From Dermanyssus gallinae (taxonomy: Eukaryota; Arthropoda; Arachnida; Mesostigmata; Dermanyssidae), in NCBI GenBank assembly GCA_003439945.1, contig QVRM01001115.1, positions 333,981 to 397,980 on the forward strand: DNA of 64,000 nt, given 5' to 3'. The notes under the pieces were generated by a model. It was not told the DNA's origin, did no database searches, and saw only the letters and a program-made list of their open reading frames with translations. Positions 50,691 through 62,095 of this stretch are shown in pieces (the stretch's first letter is position 1; each line of letters begins with the position of its first letter). Both the position numbers and the translations under genes were made by a program.

Positions 50691-53095
50691 ATTACTAAGT
50701 GTTTGCAGGGACCCAACCTGTCATGGTCCCACCGTTAATGATTAATCATTTTCTCCATTTAATTTATCAATGATGCGCTTAGTGAAATAATTAATGCACT
50801 CCTGTAAATACACCGTGAAAAGTTTACCTTTAGGCGGCAGACGACTAGGTCACCCGCGTACATGACGATGTCGATATGTCAAGAGTGTGTCTTTGATGTA
50901 CGTCTTCGATGCGATTCAGCACAGAAAAACAGGTCGTCACAGGGTACAATTGATGCTTTAATGCTTGATGATTCCGCGGTCTTGAGTTTGGCCACAGCGT
51001 TTTTCAATGTCGTCTAGTAGGAATGCACAAGTTGCTGCTGTCGGTCCACAAATTTGGAGTGTTTGTTGCTTGTTCGGCAGTGCTTGTTTGTGATCACGGA
51101 GAGGCATAAATCGGCGCTCGAGGATACTAAGTGACTTTCCTTAAACTTCACTTTTCTGAGCGAGCAATCTCCACGATGCATAGCCGCAAGTAGAGGCTTC
51201 TTGCTTTTTCCGAATTAACCACACGAGACATTTCTGCCATGATCAAGGTATCTTGCCGGTAAAATAATCTTGGTGGAGAATTGACAGCATCGCTGACTTT
51301 CTTTGGGCCAGGCAAGTTGATATTCTAGAATCTTAACAGATATCTAACGGACGTGGCCGGCTAATATATGTCCAAAATAAGATTGTAGAGCTTCTAGTAA
51401 GAGCGAAGGGCAAGCGATTTTTAAGATAGTTTTTTGTGGCGCAACGGTGAGGCTGCGCGTACGTAATCCACAAATTATCGTAATGGAACTCAATCCGTTG
51501 ACTCTTTCAACAATCCATCATCGTGGGTCTGCAAATTACACACCACGTTTTTCCCACGACCTTTGTCAGGTTGTTTGCCTCCTTGCTACCTCCTCTTCGA
51601 CGACAGACACCAAGCCAGCTGACCTACACACAATTTTCTGGAAAACACGAGATTATCTTAAGGCAATGCATACACAGGCGACACTCTGCTTCTGAAGCCA
51701 TGGCCCGGAGTCGCGTCGATTTAACTATTCACTTCGAACTACCCACCGACTAAGGTCCTGGTGAATGAGAACCATTTGACAACCCTACGATGGAATGAAC
51801 TAATACTAGAACTGCTGAACAGTAGATTATACGACGACGTCAAACAACGGCAAGTTTACCTATAAGATGCGGTTTTCTTGGACTAAAAAGTCAGTACTCT
51901 AGCGCCAGCTTGCAGCTCTACTAGCTCTGTTGTAAACGAGTTGAATCCATTGCCGAGGATAACATAAAATGCGAATCCGTAAAATCAAGGGAATAGCAGA
52001 GTGCAGCTGCATCGAGCTTAAGCTGTCCGGCCCTGACGAAAAAAACGCCTATATTAGCGGTAATGTGAGGGCTGTATTTACCAGCAAAATGAGCTATGTA
52101 ATTTGATTGCTACAAGCTAAGCCAACAGGTGGAATACACTGGCTTCGCTTAAAAACACAGACGATCATTGTCGTTGCTCTACGTTGACTTAACTAATTGT
52201 AGTACGGTTTCTTTAGTAGTTTCTTTAGTGCATTCACGTCCCGTCTGTACGCTACCCTGATGAATGACTTACCGTCGGTGCAACCGCATGCATTGTTCGT
52301 TGTCTTCCCGCTCTAACTGGATTGCCGCTGCGATGCCCAGCCTCGGCTGCACGTCGGGTCAAGCTAGACTTTGGCAGATTCCTGAGCCAGTTGCTTGACC
52401 TATTAGCGACGGACAGCTATATATATGCTCGCATATATATAATAAAAAAAAATATATATATATATAAATTCCTTATGCCAATGGAAGAGGAGGAGGTTTC
52501 CTATAGGAGTGATATACAAATGCTTGGCAGTTGTGATTTTTGGACGGCTGTCCCGACAAAAGTTTGTAACATACACGAATGTAAGAAAACGGATTACTTA
52601 ATTAAAAAAATAAGCTTTTGGGACAAGTTTCTATTGACTGAATATACTTAGCTTAAACAGAAAAGAGTGTATTGTTGTGAATATTTAAAAAAAATTTGCA
52701 AAATTGTATTCTTGTGCTTCTGCAGCATGCTCGAACGTTCACGCCCAGGTTATTGCAATTTGCGTGTTATTACGCGTGCACAACCAATACGTTAAGACGA
52801 GTGTACATCTTTGGTACCGAATTTATAAGCGAATTGATATATTCTCCTGACTTGCAGTGAATCATTGAAGTTTGAAATTGTGAGCATTAGCGGAACTTTT
52901 AAGGTGAAATCGTGCAGTGAAGTCACAGCTACTGACACTACCAGTGCGAACGCCAGCAGCTTCATAACGGTTCGACACGTAGCGTGCTTGTCTAGACCAA
53001 AGGTGTAGACAGGCCTGAACAGAGCTAGTACGGTCGTACAAAACTAGAACAGTCGTTGCAGAGTGTCTATTGCAACGTAGAGAAAGTTCGCCGAA
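50691..53095. other. No gene confidently recognised
   Basis: About 2.4 kb. On the minus strand near 50830-50735 a short coding-like end (LFTVYLQECINYFTKRIIDK, then a stop) and, in another frame just upstream, MYAGDLVV (compare the RT box MYADDLV) are visible; either could be a retroelement remnant. An open frame at 51447-51695 (82 aa) has no resemblance I know. A TA/A-rich tract lies at 52424-52466. Confidence 0.4.
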
Positions 53096-53242
53096 ATGGT
53101 GCAAAGCACGCGCTCTCAGCATGAGCAAAGAATTAAAGAAAGGACCAAAAAGCTCTCTGAGCAACTAAATAGACTGAAAGCGTCAACAGAAACTCGAAGA
53201 AAAGCCACGCGAGACGCAAAACTTAGTGGCGTGGCACTATAG
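53096..53242 (+). CDS. Small basic ORF, 48 aa
   Basis: The frame MVQSTRSQHEQRIKERTKKL...LSGVAL-stop is rich in Lys, Arg, Gln and Glu with a possible amphipathic helix. The start context (GCCGAAATGG) is favourable for animal translation. No family recognised; it could be a first coding exon or a chance frame. Confidence 0.18.
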   Translation: MVQSTRSQHEQRIKERTKKLSEQLNRLKASTETRRKATRDAKLSGVAL

Positions 53243-54469
53243 AACACGAAGAATTGAAGTAGTACAGTATCAAATGCTGTCGTGTAACGTTAACATTTGT
53301 TACCCGGTCTCTTGTGGTGTCACATGTCGACTAGTTGCGTAGCCGTAGATCTAGCTGCAGATTTTCCTGCACCGACGTTACTGAAACTGCGACGTCTGCC
53401 TGTTTGTACATACAAGACTAGGTTAGTCTTGCTAGCAACAATTTGAACGTTGCCAGCTAGCCTCCGATTCGCCGGCCGCGTTACGCGTTACCCGTTTATG
53501 CAGGCTATTTGTAGCGCATTTGCTTGGTTAAGCTTTGTGCATACTACCATGGTGAAACTCATCAACGGCTTTGGGTGTTCGGTTGGCTTGACCCTTGTGT
53601 CCGTCCGCTTGTTTCCTGGGCATTGCATTTGGCTCTATGACATCGGTGACACGTTGGTCAGTCTAAAAAAGATTAGGAGCAGATAGGAGCCGGCTTATGG
53701 TTTACACAAGCTTTTATTGCTGCATTAAGGCAGCAGGCCAACAACAAGTGACATGTTTCGCACAACTTTATAAAGTAGCAGTAAAACTGACGTAACTGAT
53801 TTTGCGGATGTATTGCGTTGTAAGATCACCGGCGCCACGTTCACCCAGTGTGTGCTTGATCACTGGCTCAATTAAGGGGCTGCAAAATCCCAGTCGACAA
53901 CTGTAAATAACAAGTTGGTTGAAGTTAATTGCCTCACTTTCAGTCGTAGCACTACGTCAGATAAGGAACGACCTACGAGACTAGGGCCTCTCATCTTATT
54001 CTGAGTACACAACTTTGCTAATACTTCCATGAAATAGAAGGATGTGCTTCGTCTTGTGCTGTAGGTCATCTACGCGAAACGCGCTTGACTCATACCAGAC
54101 AAGAGAGAAAAAAAGATCGTTTACGCAATCGGCCGTCGTAGGCCAAAGTCAGGATCAGCTTTAAGGTCTCAGGACTCATTTTTGCGGAACACTAACGACC
54201 CCGATAGGAGATACATATAACGCAAAGGAAAAGCGTGATTGAGAAACGAGAGACACCCTGTTATGAAGCAAGTCATAACATGTTCGTTATAGCTCGCCTC
54301 ACAGTCTAAATCCGCCGTAAGACAATCTGGTTAGCGTCCAGCGTTAATTTTAGTCCAAATTTTGCTCGAACAAATGCCCGTCAGCCAATAAGCGCATTTG
54401 GTAGCGGTGGCAAAGCTCCCCGTTCCCATTAGAAAAAACAGGGTGAATATATATGGGTAACGAACTGTT
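53243..54469. other. No gene recognised
   Basis: Short open frames only (53450-53686 plus, 53872-54069 minus). No transposon ends or microsatellites of note. Confidence 0.5.
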
Positions 54470-54545
54470 TCTTACGCAGTGTTTCAAGGGCCACGGTGAT
54501 TTTCAAAGCTATCTCGTATAGGCAAAGCTCCCTCGGAAACTTGGA
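54470..54545 (+). pseudogene. Short R1-like ORF2 C-terminal fragment
   Basis: The sequence is the complement of 39170-39240 in element E with a few changes: it reads LTQCFKGHGDFQSYLV, matching the conserved motif before the C-terminal zinc knuckle (LTGHGNLQSYLHRIGK in D). About 75 bp only; neighbouring sequence to 54980 does not continue the match. Confidence 0.65.
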
Positions 54546-54983
54546 TGCACTACACTATGTAGTCGGACCGACTGGTTAACGCCCCTGGCCTAGTCAACTA
54601 TGGGGTACCAGTGGGGATGTCTGCTGCCTTGGCTTGATAGGCATAATGTCAAGAGATGCCTCACACGAGGCAGACCTCCTGCGAGAGCATCGTCTTTTCT
54701 TATCGCAGCTTTCCGCGGCGGTAGGAGCCTCCTGTTCTAGCGTAAGCCGAGCCACCCTTAGGGGTGAGTGAATATATGCGTGGATGTTACCCAAAATTGG
54801 GAGGTGACCGATTTGTGATCGTATGGATAGGAGTAGTGTGGTGGCCCCTTCTCGATCCGTGATAGCAGGTTGGAAGGGGGCTCCGCCTGTCTGACAATTC
54901 GGATGGGCGGCGCTCTCGCAGGTACCGCGTTTATTCGGTGCCGCGGCAGGAGTGAAAGTATATTTCTTTTGCAGTAGCCTCTT
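54546..54983. other. No gene recognised
   Basis: GC-richer stretch open on the minus strand (54594-54992) but without family resemblance. Confidence 0.35.
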
Positions 54984-55182
54984 ACCGAGCAAGATGGCTT
55001 AGTGGCAAAGCCTTTGCTTTGCATTTGGGAGGCCTGGGTTTGAGACCCAGATCGGCCACTCTTAAATTGGTTTTCATGTTTCCCAATTTAGACAAGGTAA
55101 ATGCCGGGTGGATTAAAAATCAGTCATGACACGAAAACACCGCGCACATGCCTTACAAAAACAAAAAAAACAAAAAAAAAAT
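54984..55182 (+). mobile_element. tRNA-derived SINE with A-rich tail
   Basis: The head has an A-box-like TGGCTTAGTGGCAAAGCC forming a 4-bp D-arm (GGCT/AGCC) and a B-box GGGTTTGAGACCC in a perfect 5-bp T-arm (CTGGG/CCCAG). A tRNA-unrelated body of about 90 bp follows, including ACAAGGTAAATGCCGGGTGG. The end is an A-rich tail (about 55155-55182) running straight into (TA)n. This is the complete layout expected of a SINE. I cannot name the family. Confidence 0.72.
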
Positions 55183-55310
55183 ATATATATATATGCCTAT
55201 GTATGTCCACACATCGCAATTTGTGTGCTTGCAGGACTTGTCGCGTGTGTGTGTGAGCCAGTAGTACCTGATAAAGGTACGTTTATATATATATATATAT
55301 ATCCTCTTAT
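55183..55310. repeat. Two (TA)n tracts around a 90-bp spacer
   Basis: TA units at 55182-55194 and 55286-55303; the spacer holds nothing I recognise. Confidence 0.85.
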
Positions 55311-55640
55311 CGATACTACTACTACTACTGTCACAGTAATCACGACGTGGCGGTCATTGATGACAATGAGCACAAAAACGATGAAAACTTGCTGTTTATG
55401 ATCGTCGCAGCTAACGTGTGTTGTTGTTGTCGTTGTTGTTGTTAGTGCTACTGCTGCTGCCGCCGCCGCCGCCGATCTTACGCCTGCTGTTGTTACTGTT
55501 GTTGCTCTAGTTGTTATTGCTACGCTTGTTGTCGTTGCTGTCATGATTGTTGTTGTTGTTGTCGTTGCTGTCATTATTGTTGTTGTTGTTGTTGTTGTCG
55601 TCGTCGTCGTCGTCGCTGTCGTTGTCATTGCAATTGTCGT
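55311..55640. repeat. Trinucleotide-rich block (ACT, GTT/GTC, GCC)n
   Basis: Arrays of ACT (about 55313-55329), TGT/CGT and GCC (about 55415-55475), and GTT/GTC (55540-55620). Open frames on both strands encode poly-Leu/Ser, poly-Thr or poly-Asn/Asp. Resembles the block at 5.6-7.5 kb; a repeat-rich host exon or UTR is possible but unproven. Confidence 0.75.
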
Positions 55641-55968
55641 ATGCAGCTGCTACGTTAACGTCGATGTGGTTATCTTTTTCTACTTGTTCCGTTCCTCGTT
55701 TTAGCCGTAATTTTTTGGCCGCTCGGTGCGGCAACACCGACAACGATACCTTCGGGCTTGGCCAAGCCTCGCTCGCTCGCTCCGGGGACGATGACCACCG
55801 CCTGTCTGCCTGACTATGATGACTGTTTCGTGGCAAAGTCAAAAGTAGACTGTAGCAGACGCGGCGCCCCGAACCACTGCCGCTGCTGATGGCTCGCGAA
55901 TTTTGACCGACCTATCGGCGGTTGCGATTCGTTGTATTCTATTCAGCGTACACACAGCGTGCACACAA

Positions 55969-55973
<5 letters not shown>
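55641..55973. other. No gene recognised
   Basis: GC-richer flank of the trinucleotide block. A minus-strand frame (55842-55507) ends in Asp/Asn runs encoded by the repeat; its N-terminus is not recognisable. Confidence 0.35.
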
Positions 55974-56045
<72 letters not shown>

Positions 56046-56052
56046 ATATATA
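55974..56052. repeat. (TA)n microsatellite
   Basis: Imperfect TA array with a GTATATTTA interruption. Confidence 0.95.
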
Positions 56053-56386
56053 TCTGGTCGTCAGTGGTTATCGGCAAGCAGCACCGTGTGGTAGACAGTA
56101 GAGAACGACGTAATGTTTATAGCCGTAGGACAACCGATACGGGTAATGTTAGATGCTGTCGTTGTAGCGCTGTGTTAATTTGTAATATGAAAAAACGCTC
56201 TAACAGACGTTGCAATATAGCACTGTTCTAACTACACGAGGCCGACCATGACGTCACATTTGACAATTTTGATCGCTGTGGTGTTGCGGATAATATATTG
56301 ACATTTAACTGTGTTGCAAAAATGTCCTGTGTAAAAGTGAGAGTGAAATTATCACTATTCATTTGTTAATGCTATTAGCATTTAAC

Positions 56387-56427
<41 letters not shown>

Positions 56428-56874
56428 CAAAATTGTCTTGATTTTTCGGCCGGTGAGAGTGAAATTCTCATCATCTGTCGCTTCACAAACGACTCTATAA
56501 CGGGTGAATTTCTAGTTGTTCGGTAGAGAAACCAGACATACCGTCGCAATCAGTAGAGGCTTCTGCATCATCTGAAAAATACTCATGCTGGTTATACGAA
56601 GGTAACTGGTCACATTAAGGATACTTAAGAAATAGGGTCCTGTGATATCTACTTGTCCCAATTTCACGTTCAATCACTCGAAAACTTAATATAACGGCCA
56701 ACGTGCATTGAACTACTTTACAAGGATCACTTTGGTACCATATCGATGTGGTGGTTTGGTTCGTGATATGATTACCGAAAGCTGTTTTGTCCCGTCCCGC
56801 AATATGAAACTCTCATAATGCCTCGTGTGGGACGTTGGCGGCTGCCAGATACAAACCGTACACAAACTGCTATA
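56053..56874. other. No gene recognised; (TA)n at 56389-56424
   Basis: Short frames only. The TA tract ends in TACAGCAAAATTG, vaguely like the TACAGGGTG end motif of the foldback elements but not convincing. Confidence 0.45.
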
Positions 56875-57716
56875 AATACATACCGGCGTGTTCTGCATAA
56901 TAAAAGACACACTGCTTGCGTGCGTCGCGAAAAGCGAATAGCCAGAATAAGGAAAGTCATAAAAAGTCGATATGCTGTTATGTTGTACGTTAACGGTTCT
57001 ACGTGAAAAACAGTAAAATTGTGCCATCACGACCAAAAATCCAAGCGACTTCTATCAGGCAGTAGTAAATTGAGTGCCCACAGTTCTCTTACTAACGTGA
57101 TGGTGCTGCGTGACGTAGTAGCCCAGTAACTAAGCTTTTCCGACAGCCATATCGAAAGCAAAGTCATGCGGCAAGAAAATTCTTTTCCCAATGGAAAAAG
57201 GGGCGGAAACATTTTAGCAAAATGTTACGGTTCGGAACGTAAAAGCTTAAACATAAAGTGAAACATAACAACTATGGCTGTCGAAAAATCTTCGTTACTT
57301 GGCAACTACGTAACGCAGCACCACCGTTTTTTCGGTACGAGGTTGGTGGACATTCAATTTGCTATTTTTGTAATAGCAAAAATGTACGGTTTTGCACGTA
57401 AAAGCGTTAACGTAAGACATAACAATATATTGAGTGTTTATGATTTTCATTAATCTGACTATTCGCCTTCATGATGCAGAATCTTCCGAAAAATACGCCG
57501 GTATGGTCGGGTTCTTCATGCGTTGACTGGTTCTCCAGCAAACGTAGATTTTGCACAACCTTGTAGGAGAAAAACAGGCAGAATTATTACTTTTATCAAT
57601 TTTATCCTCACTCACAGTTAAGTCGTTTTCGCCCCCTGCTTCCACTAAAAAAAATTTTTTTTGCCGAGTTCTACCAAACCTTAAAATATGTACATATTGT
57701 TATGATACACCCTGTA
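56875..57716. mobile_element. Foldback element, family A copy 2 (left arm shortened)
   Basis: Both arms of the family A palindrome are present. Left-arm sequence at 56880-57140 (CATACCGGCGTGTTCTGCAT; AGCGAATAGCCAGAATAAGG) and right-arm sequence at about 57280-57716 (AACTACGTAACGCAGCACCA; ACGCCGGTATGGTCGGGTTC) are reverse complements. The right end is intact (ACACCCTGTA). The outer third of the left arm, with the left terminus, is missing. Arms are more diverged than in copy 1, so this copy is older. Confidence 0.8.
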
Positions 57717-57720
57717 TATT

Positions 57721-58697
57721 TACAAGGTGTTACAGAACTATTTCCAGAGCGACATAAGGAATTGTAGAGTTAGTTAAAACAAATATTTTTCCATTGGAAC
57801 ACGGTCTCTGAAAAGTATTGTTTCGGAGTGAGAGTGAAAGTACTACAATTTGTTACACTGGTGCCGCGGCTTAACGTAGGAGCATAGAATGTGCAATTGC
57901 GAGGCAACATATAGTCCTTCTATAGAGAAATTAAGCACAATGTCGTGCTTGTGAAAAAATCAGCTTTTTTTTCGAAGCAAATATAACGCCGGCCAGAAGA
58001 TGCGACATGGTAGTTTAGAGGAGAATTCGTAAAAATTAAGTTTTTTTATTAGCCTTCACGCCCAGCACCTCAAAATCATAATCCTACGACATTTCAAGGT
58101 GCAAATAACTAACAAATTTAAATGTGCATTTCATGATAATCATTTTGGAACCAGCCATATAGCAGTGCGAGCCGTGATTGCGAAGTAATTACGGGTTTTC
58201 GACGCGCATCTCAAGATAGAGTGCATGCATAAATGATATAGCGTGATTTATCTGATGGAGTAGGTCATTTATCTCGATTTCTCCGCAACCACGGCTACGC
58301 AATGCCATAGATTTAGTAGCAAACTGATCGTCATGAAATTCGCATTTGGCTAAATGTGTTAGCTTTGAACGTTGTGAAAGATTGTAAGGTTTTACTTTGA
58401 GCTAATAAAATTATTTGATTTTAGCGAATTCTCTTTGAACGACCACATCTCATCTTTCTGTCGGCGTTATATGTTCTTTCAAACAAAAAACAGAATTGTT
58501 GGTGTTTTTTTTTAAAGAAAAAGGAGGCCTGGTTGTCTCGCGATCGCACATTTTCTGCTACTATGTCGGGCAACAACGCTAGTGTCCCGGATTTTAGTAA
58601 TATAACTCTCATTTCAAAACAAGACTTCTTAGAAATCATGTTTAATTGGAAAAAATCTTCACTTTAACGAGCTCTTCATTTCCCTATATCACTTTTC
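57721..58697. mobile_element. Foldback element, family B copy 2 (palindrome)
   Basis: Left end TACAAGGTGTTACAG at 57721, only a few bases from the right end of family A copy 2. The left arm (57730-58220) is matched in reverse complement by 58255-58680; for example GCACCTCAAAATCATAATCC in the left arm, and CTCTTTGAACGACC with GGTTGTCTCGCGATCG on the right. The centre is near 58235. The outer end of the right arm is eroded. No protein is encoded. Confidence 0.82.
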
Positions 58698-59206
58698 AAT
58701 TTTTTTTGGGATTAGGCCATTTATGCGTGCACTTATTCTTGACATGCCCGTCAAAATATCTTAATTACTTTGCAATCACGGCTCGCATTGTGATGCTTGG
58801 TGTCAAAATGGTCGTCATGAAATGCGCAGTTGCCTGAATGTGTTAGTTTTAAGCGCTGTGAGTGGTCATAGGGTTATGTATTTTGCGTAAGGCTAATAGA
58901 AGAATTTAAATTTTGCGAATTCTCTTCTAAACGACTATGCCGTATCTTCTGACCGGCATTATAAATTATTCAGAATTTTCTCACGAACACGACGGTATGC
59001 TTAGTGTCTGTATAGGAAGACTGATTGTCTCGCAATGCGTGCTCCTATGTTGGGCAACTACACCAGTGTCACAAATTGTAGTAATTTCACTCCCACTCCG
59101 AGACAAGACTTCTCAGAGATTACCTTCCTTTGGAAAAACTATTTGCTTTAACGAGTTCTGCAATTCCTTGTATCCCACTCAAAATAGTTCTGACCCTTCA
59201 CCCTGT
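58698..59206. mobile_element. Foldback element, family B copy 3 (right half only)
   Basis: Repeats the central and right-arm sequence of copy 2 (TGGTCGTCATGAAATGCGCA; CTTCTGACCGGCATTATAAA; GATTGTCTCGCAATGCG) and ends with the full terminus TTCACCCTGT at 59206 followed by TA repeats. The left half is absent, and copy 2 takes its place. Confidence 0.8.
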
Positions 59207-59212
59207 ATATAT

Positions 59213-60020
59213 ATAGTGATTAATTGGTAAGATGCATGATGCACTCACATAAACTTCAAAACACACAAACTTCTTAAGATTCAGTCGTTCTCTTTAGCCT
59301 TTGTCCACTCTAACTTGCCAATTAGGCTACTTTACTGTGGCGGTTATCTTCGCTTCCGTGTCTTAGGCTGCACAATGTTCTGAGATCAGAGAATATTGAT
59401 TCTGTGCAGTCTTTGGGTGGCCCGACTGGATTGCCTCCCATTGCTCATTCTACTTACATAGGATATCTGCTCTTCTGATAAGCAGCAGCGCATACTTTTC
59501 AGGCGGCATGTTAAGGAATATCCCTGCAGTTTACCGGGTGTTGGTAGAAAAATCTAGCATTCTGTTTTCCAAGACTAAGTAAAGTCTTTGCTAGCGAGCA
59601 TTTTAACCATCATGCATTCAAATTCCTTTGGGTGGCTCTGTAGAAATTATGGGTACTGTTCGCGGGAGGGCACATCTGTGGTGCTTGCTTGGCCATATGC
59701 GTTAGACCACGATTCTGTTTACGGTTATTGAGGTTAGCTCGAAGATGAGGTCTGAAGTTTTCTCAAAAAGCTCCGACCGGAGTCTTTGCGGGAAGAGCGC
59801 TGTTATAGTAAATCGTCCTATTTTCATTGGTGTGGCAGCTGTGCGAAGCGCATTTTGCCACGCACAATCTCGTACCCTTTGCCCCAATGGCTTTTCTCGA
59901 CTTCTTTTGGCACTGAGTTCCAGTGGTCTACTTTGCTACTATTACTTGCTTTATGTAGGAATCGTTGTGCCACTCTGCATTCCAACTAAGTTGAGAAGAA
60001 TTATCCTTTGGTCTCAAAAA
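59213..60020 (-). pseudogene. Decayed R1-clade element F relative
   Basis: The first 300 bp parallel the 3' end of element F (GTAAGATGCATGATGCAC against GTAAAATGCGTTATGCAC; GGCGGTTATCTTCGC against GGCGGTTATTTTCGC). 59887-59702 on the minus strand reads LFEKTSDLIFELTSITVNRI against LFEETSDLFFEAISIQEIRI in F. Most of the RT between these is deleted. Strongly decayed. Confidence 0.68.
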
Positions 60021-60040
60021 TCCGCAATTGTGAAAAAGAG

Positions 60041-60300
60041 TTAATTTCGGGTCACAGAGCCTGCCGGTATATCAAGTATTGCAGTAGGCAGCTTTCGATT
60101 TGCGCAAGTCTCCTTTGCGGTACCAAGCATAGGGTTTGTTGACGTTGCGTTTGAGACTAGGGGAGAGACGAGGTTATATAAGCTACCAACTGATTTATTG
60201 TCGACCACTACGACAAAACGCAAGTCGTATTCGTTTGTGTATGTAGGAAAGTGCTGAAAGTTTGATTGCACGTAAATCCTGACTACGCCGCCTCGCCTTT
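60041..60300 (-). pseudogene. Possible LINE endonuclease remnant
   Basis: The minus-strand frame reads ELERRGGVVRIYVQSNFQHF and NEYDLRFVVVVD, reminiscent of the GGGV-IYV motif in the APE domain of CR1/Jockey-type LINEs. Only this one motif is visible, so the call is tentative. Confidence 0.3.
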
Positions 60301-61726
60301 CTAACTCACGGCCAAATGTGAAAAAGCTGAAACCAGAAAAATACCATGGCTAGCATTAGCAGCGCTCTTTCTTCAAGTCTTGCTCACCATCATCCAGTGC
60401 AGACTCTTGATGCTGAAGTAGATCTGTTGAAGTCTCTAGTGGCCCTGATTTTGTGAGCCCCTCCCTTCCAGGGTTGATGTGCATTGCTACGAAATTAGTA
60501 GAAGTCCGTGGAACATTGAACCAAGCTTGACAATCTGCAATATGTTTAGGATTATTAGTATTAATACTAAATCTGATCGAAATTATTTAGGGGATTTTGG
60601 ACTCCGTGTGGACGATAAGTACAGCAGTCATGAACGGACATTCCAGCGTATTTGTAAGACTTTATAAACTTTTCGCCGTTTCTGGGCAAAATGCTTTAGG
60701 ATTACTCACCACTGAACCAACTGATTAATGCATATGTTTTATTGTCGGTGAGACCTTACGACCTAAGGATCTGTAAGATGAGGTACCTGATGATCTTTCT
60801 TTTCAGAAATAACAGGGATGAGAGGTTTATCTTGATTTCAAGTAGCTTTCCTTCTATGGGCGAGAGGTCTAGCCGCCACTTTTTGAGAGTCTATAACTTT
60901 ATCCGAGAGGGTTACTTGCTTAGGCTTTGCTACTGTAGGGGTCGTTCGTCCATTATGCGTAAAAAAGTCACATCACTGAGTTTCGACGCAGGCCTTCCTA
61001 CTTCGTCTAGTAGGGTTAACTAACGTGTTCCGTATCACAGATCAGTTGGGTAGCTAAGGATCCGGCAAGGTTGCCGCCAGAAACGGCTATCTCGTAGAAT
61101 AGGAATAGAGCTAAATGGATAGGAACGGGAAGTAGGTTACCTATCGAATGCAAGACGACTCGTATTTCAAATGCATAATTATAGTACTTGTAGAGAACTA
61201 AATGCGTGGTCCACTCGAAACAAACTCACTATCAATACTGCAAGTATCAATGTTCTGCTCTTTAACCAAGGAAACGTTAGGCTTATTTAGCTTGGAAACG
61301 GTTGGCCGAACTAAAATAGGTCAGTCTAAAAGCAACAATGAAAAGTTTGTGAAATCAAAATTGATCTATTTATATTAAATTATGTATTAGGTCTGATTAC
61401 ACTAGGACCGTATCTAGTGCTCCAGAATGCAAAGCAGATAGATAAAATAAAAATATAATCTAGTATATCTGATTAGCATATATTATTGCTAAAAAGGCGT
61501 TGTAGGACAATATGTTGAACATCGAGAGGAACGCAACAAGCAGTTTGTTCCCAAAGGTTCACCATAGACCGACTCTTAGGATACAGCGTTGGAAGGACGT
61601 CATGCAGGCACTGCAGACGAACTGCAGCAATCACTGCAACAAAGGACTCAGTTTTGCTGTATGACCAATTGTAACTCAACATGTTATATAATATTATGAT
61701 CTTTGAAAAGGAAATCAACGCGTTGA

Positions 61727-61728
<2 letters not shown>
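60301..61728. other. No gene confidently recognised
   Basis: Short frames (60742-61023 plus, 61473-61718 minus) without clear family. The latter has LYPKSRSMVNLWEQ, faintly like the LINE motif RxxNxWNxLP near the RT C-terminus; too weak to call. Confidence 0.4.

Positions 61729-61761
<33 letters not shown>
61729..61761. repeat. (TA)n microsatellite
   Basis: TA array followed by a short GAGCGAGAGG purine run. Confidence 0.96.
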
Positions 61762-61765
<4 letters not shown>

Positions 61766-61904
61766 GAGCGAGAGGGAAAGAGAGGATACCTGATAACTTT
61801 TAGGACTGACATGACAAACAATATAGTTCAAACAAAAATGACAGATTGCATAATTAACTTACATACTTGTTTGTGCGGCCGTATAATCATAGGGTACACT
61901 GGTG

Positions 61905-62095
61905 GTTGTCGAGGTGGCGTGGTGTATTTGCGCGCACCTTGCGACTGGAGAAGCCAGTGGGTCACGGGTTCGATCTTCATCGTTGCACATTTGCATTTAT
62001 TGGTGTCCGTCCTACGAAGCAATGCAAAAGCGGTTCCACTGACGTTAAATACTGGCCGATAGTCAGACTGAAAAAAATGTGCTGCCGGCTGTAAA
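61905..62095 (+). mobile_element. tRNA-like segment, possible SINE
   Basis: A-box-like GAGGTGGCGTGGTGTA and B-box-like GGGTTCGATCTT, about 60 bp apart, followed by an unrelated body ending in an A-run (62071-62077). Less convincing than the SINE at 55 kb. Confidence 0.4.

Noticed and set aside
50735..50860. MYAGDLVV and a coding-like C-terminus on the minus strand
   Set aside because: The YxDD-like box has Gly in place of one Asp, and the coding-like end is in another frame after a stop. Not enough for a gene or retroelement call.
55197..55842. Long minus-strand frames rich in Thr, Asn and Asp
   Set aside because: They are translated trinucleotide repeats; other frames on both strands are equally open and encode poly-Leu/Ser.
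61473..61718. LINE RT C-terminal motif (VNLWEQ)
   Set aside because: Only a faint likeness to RxxNxWNxLP; no neighbouring RT blocks can be read.
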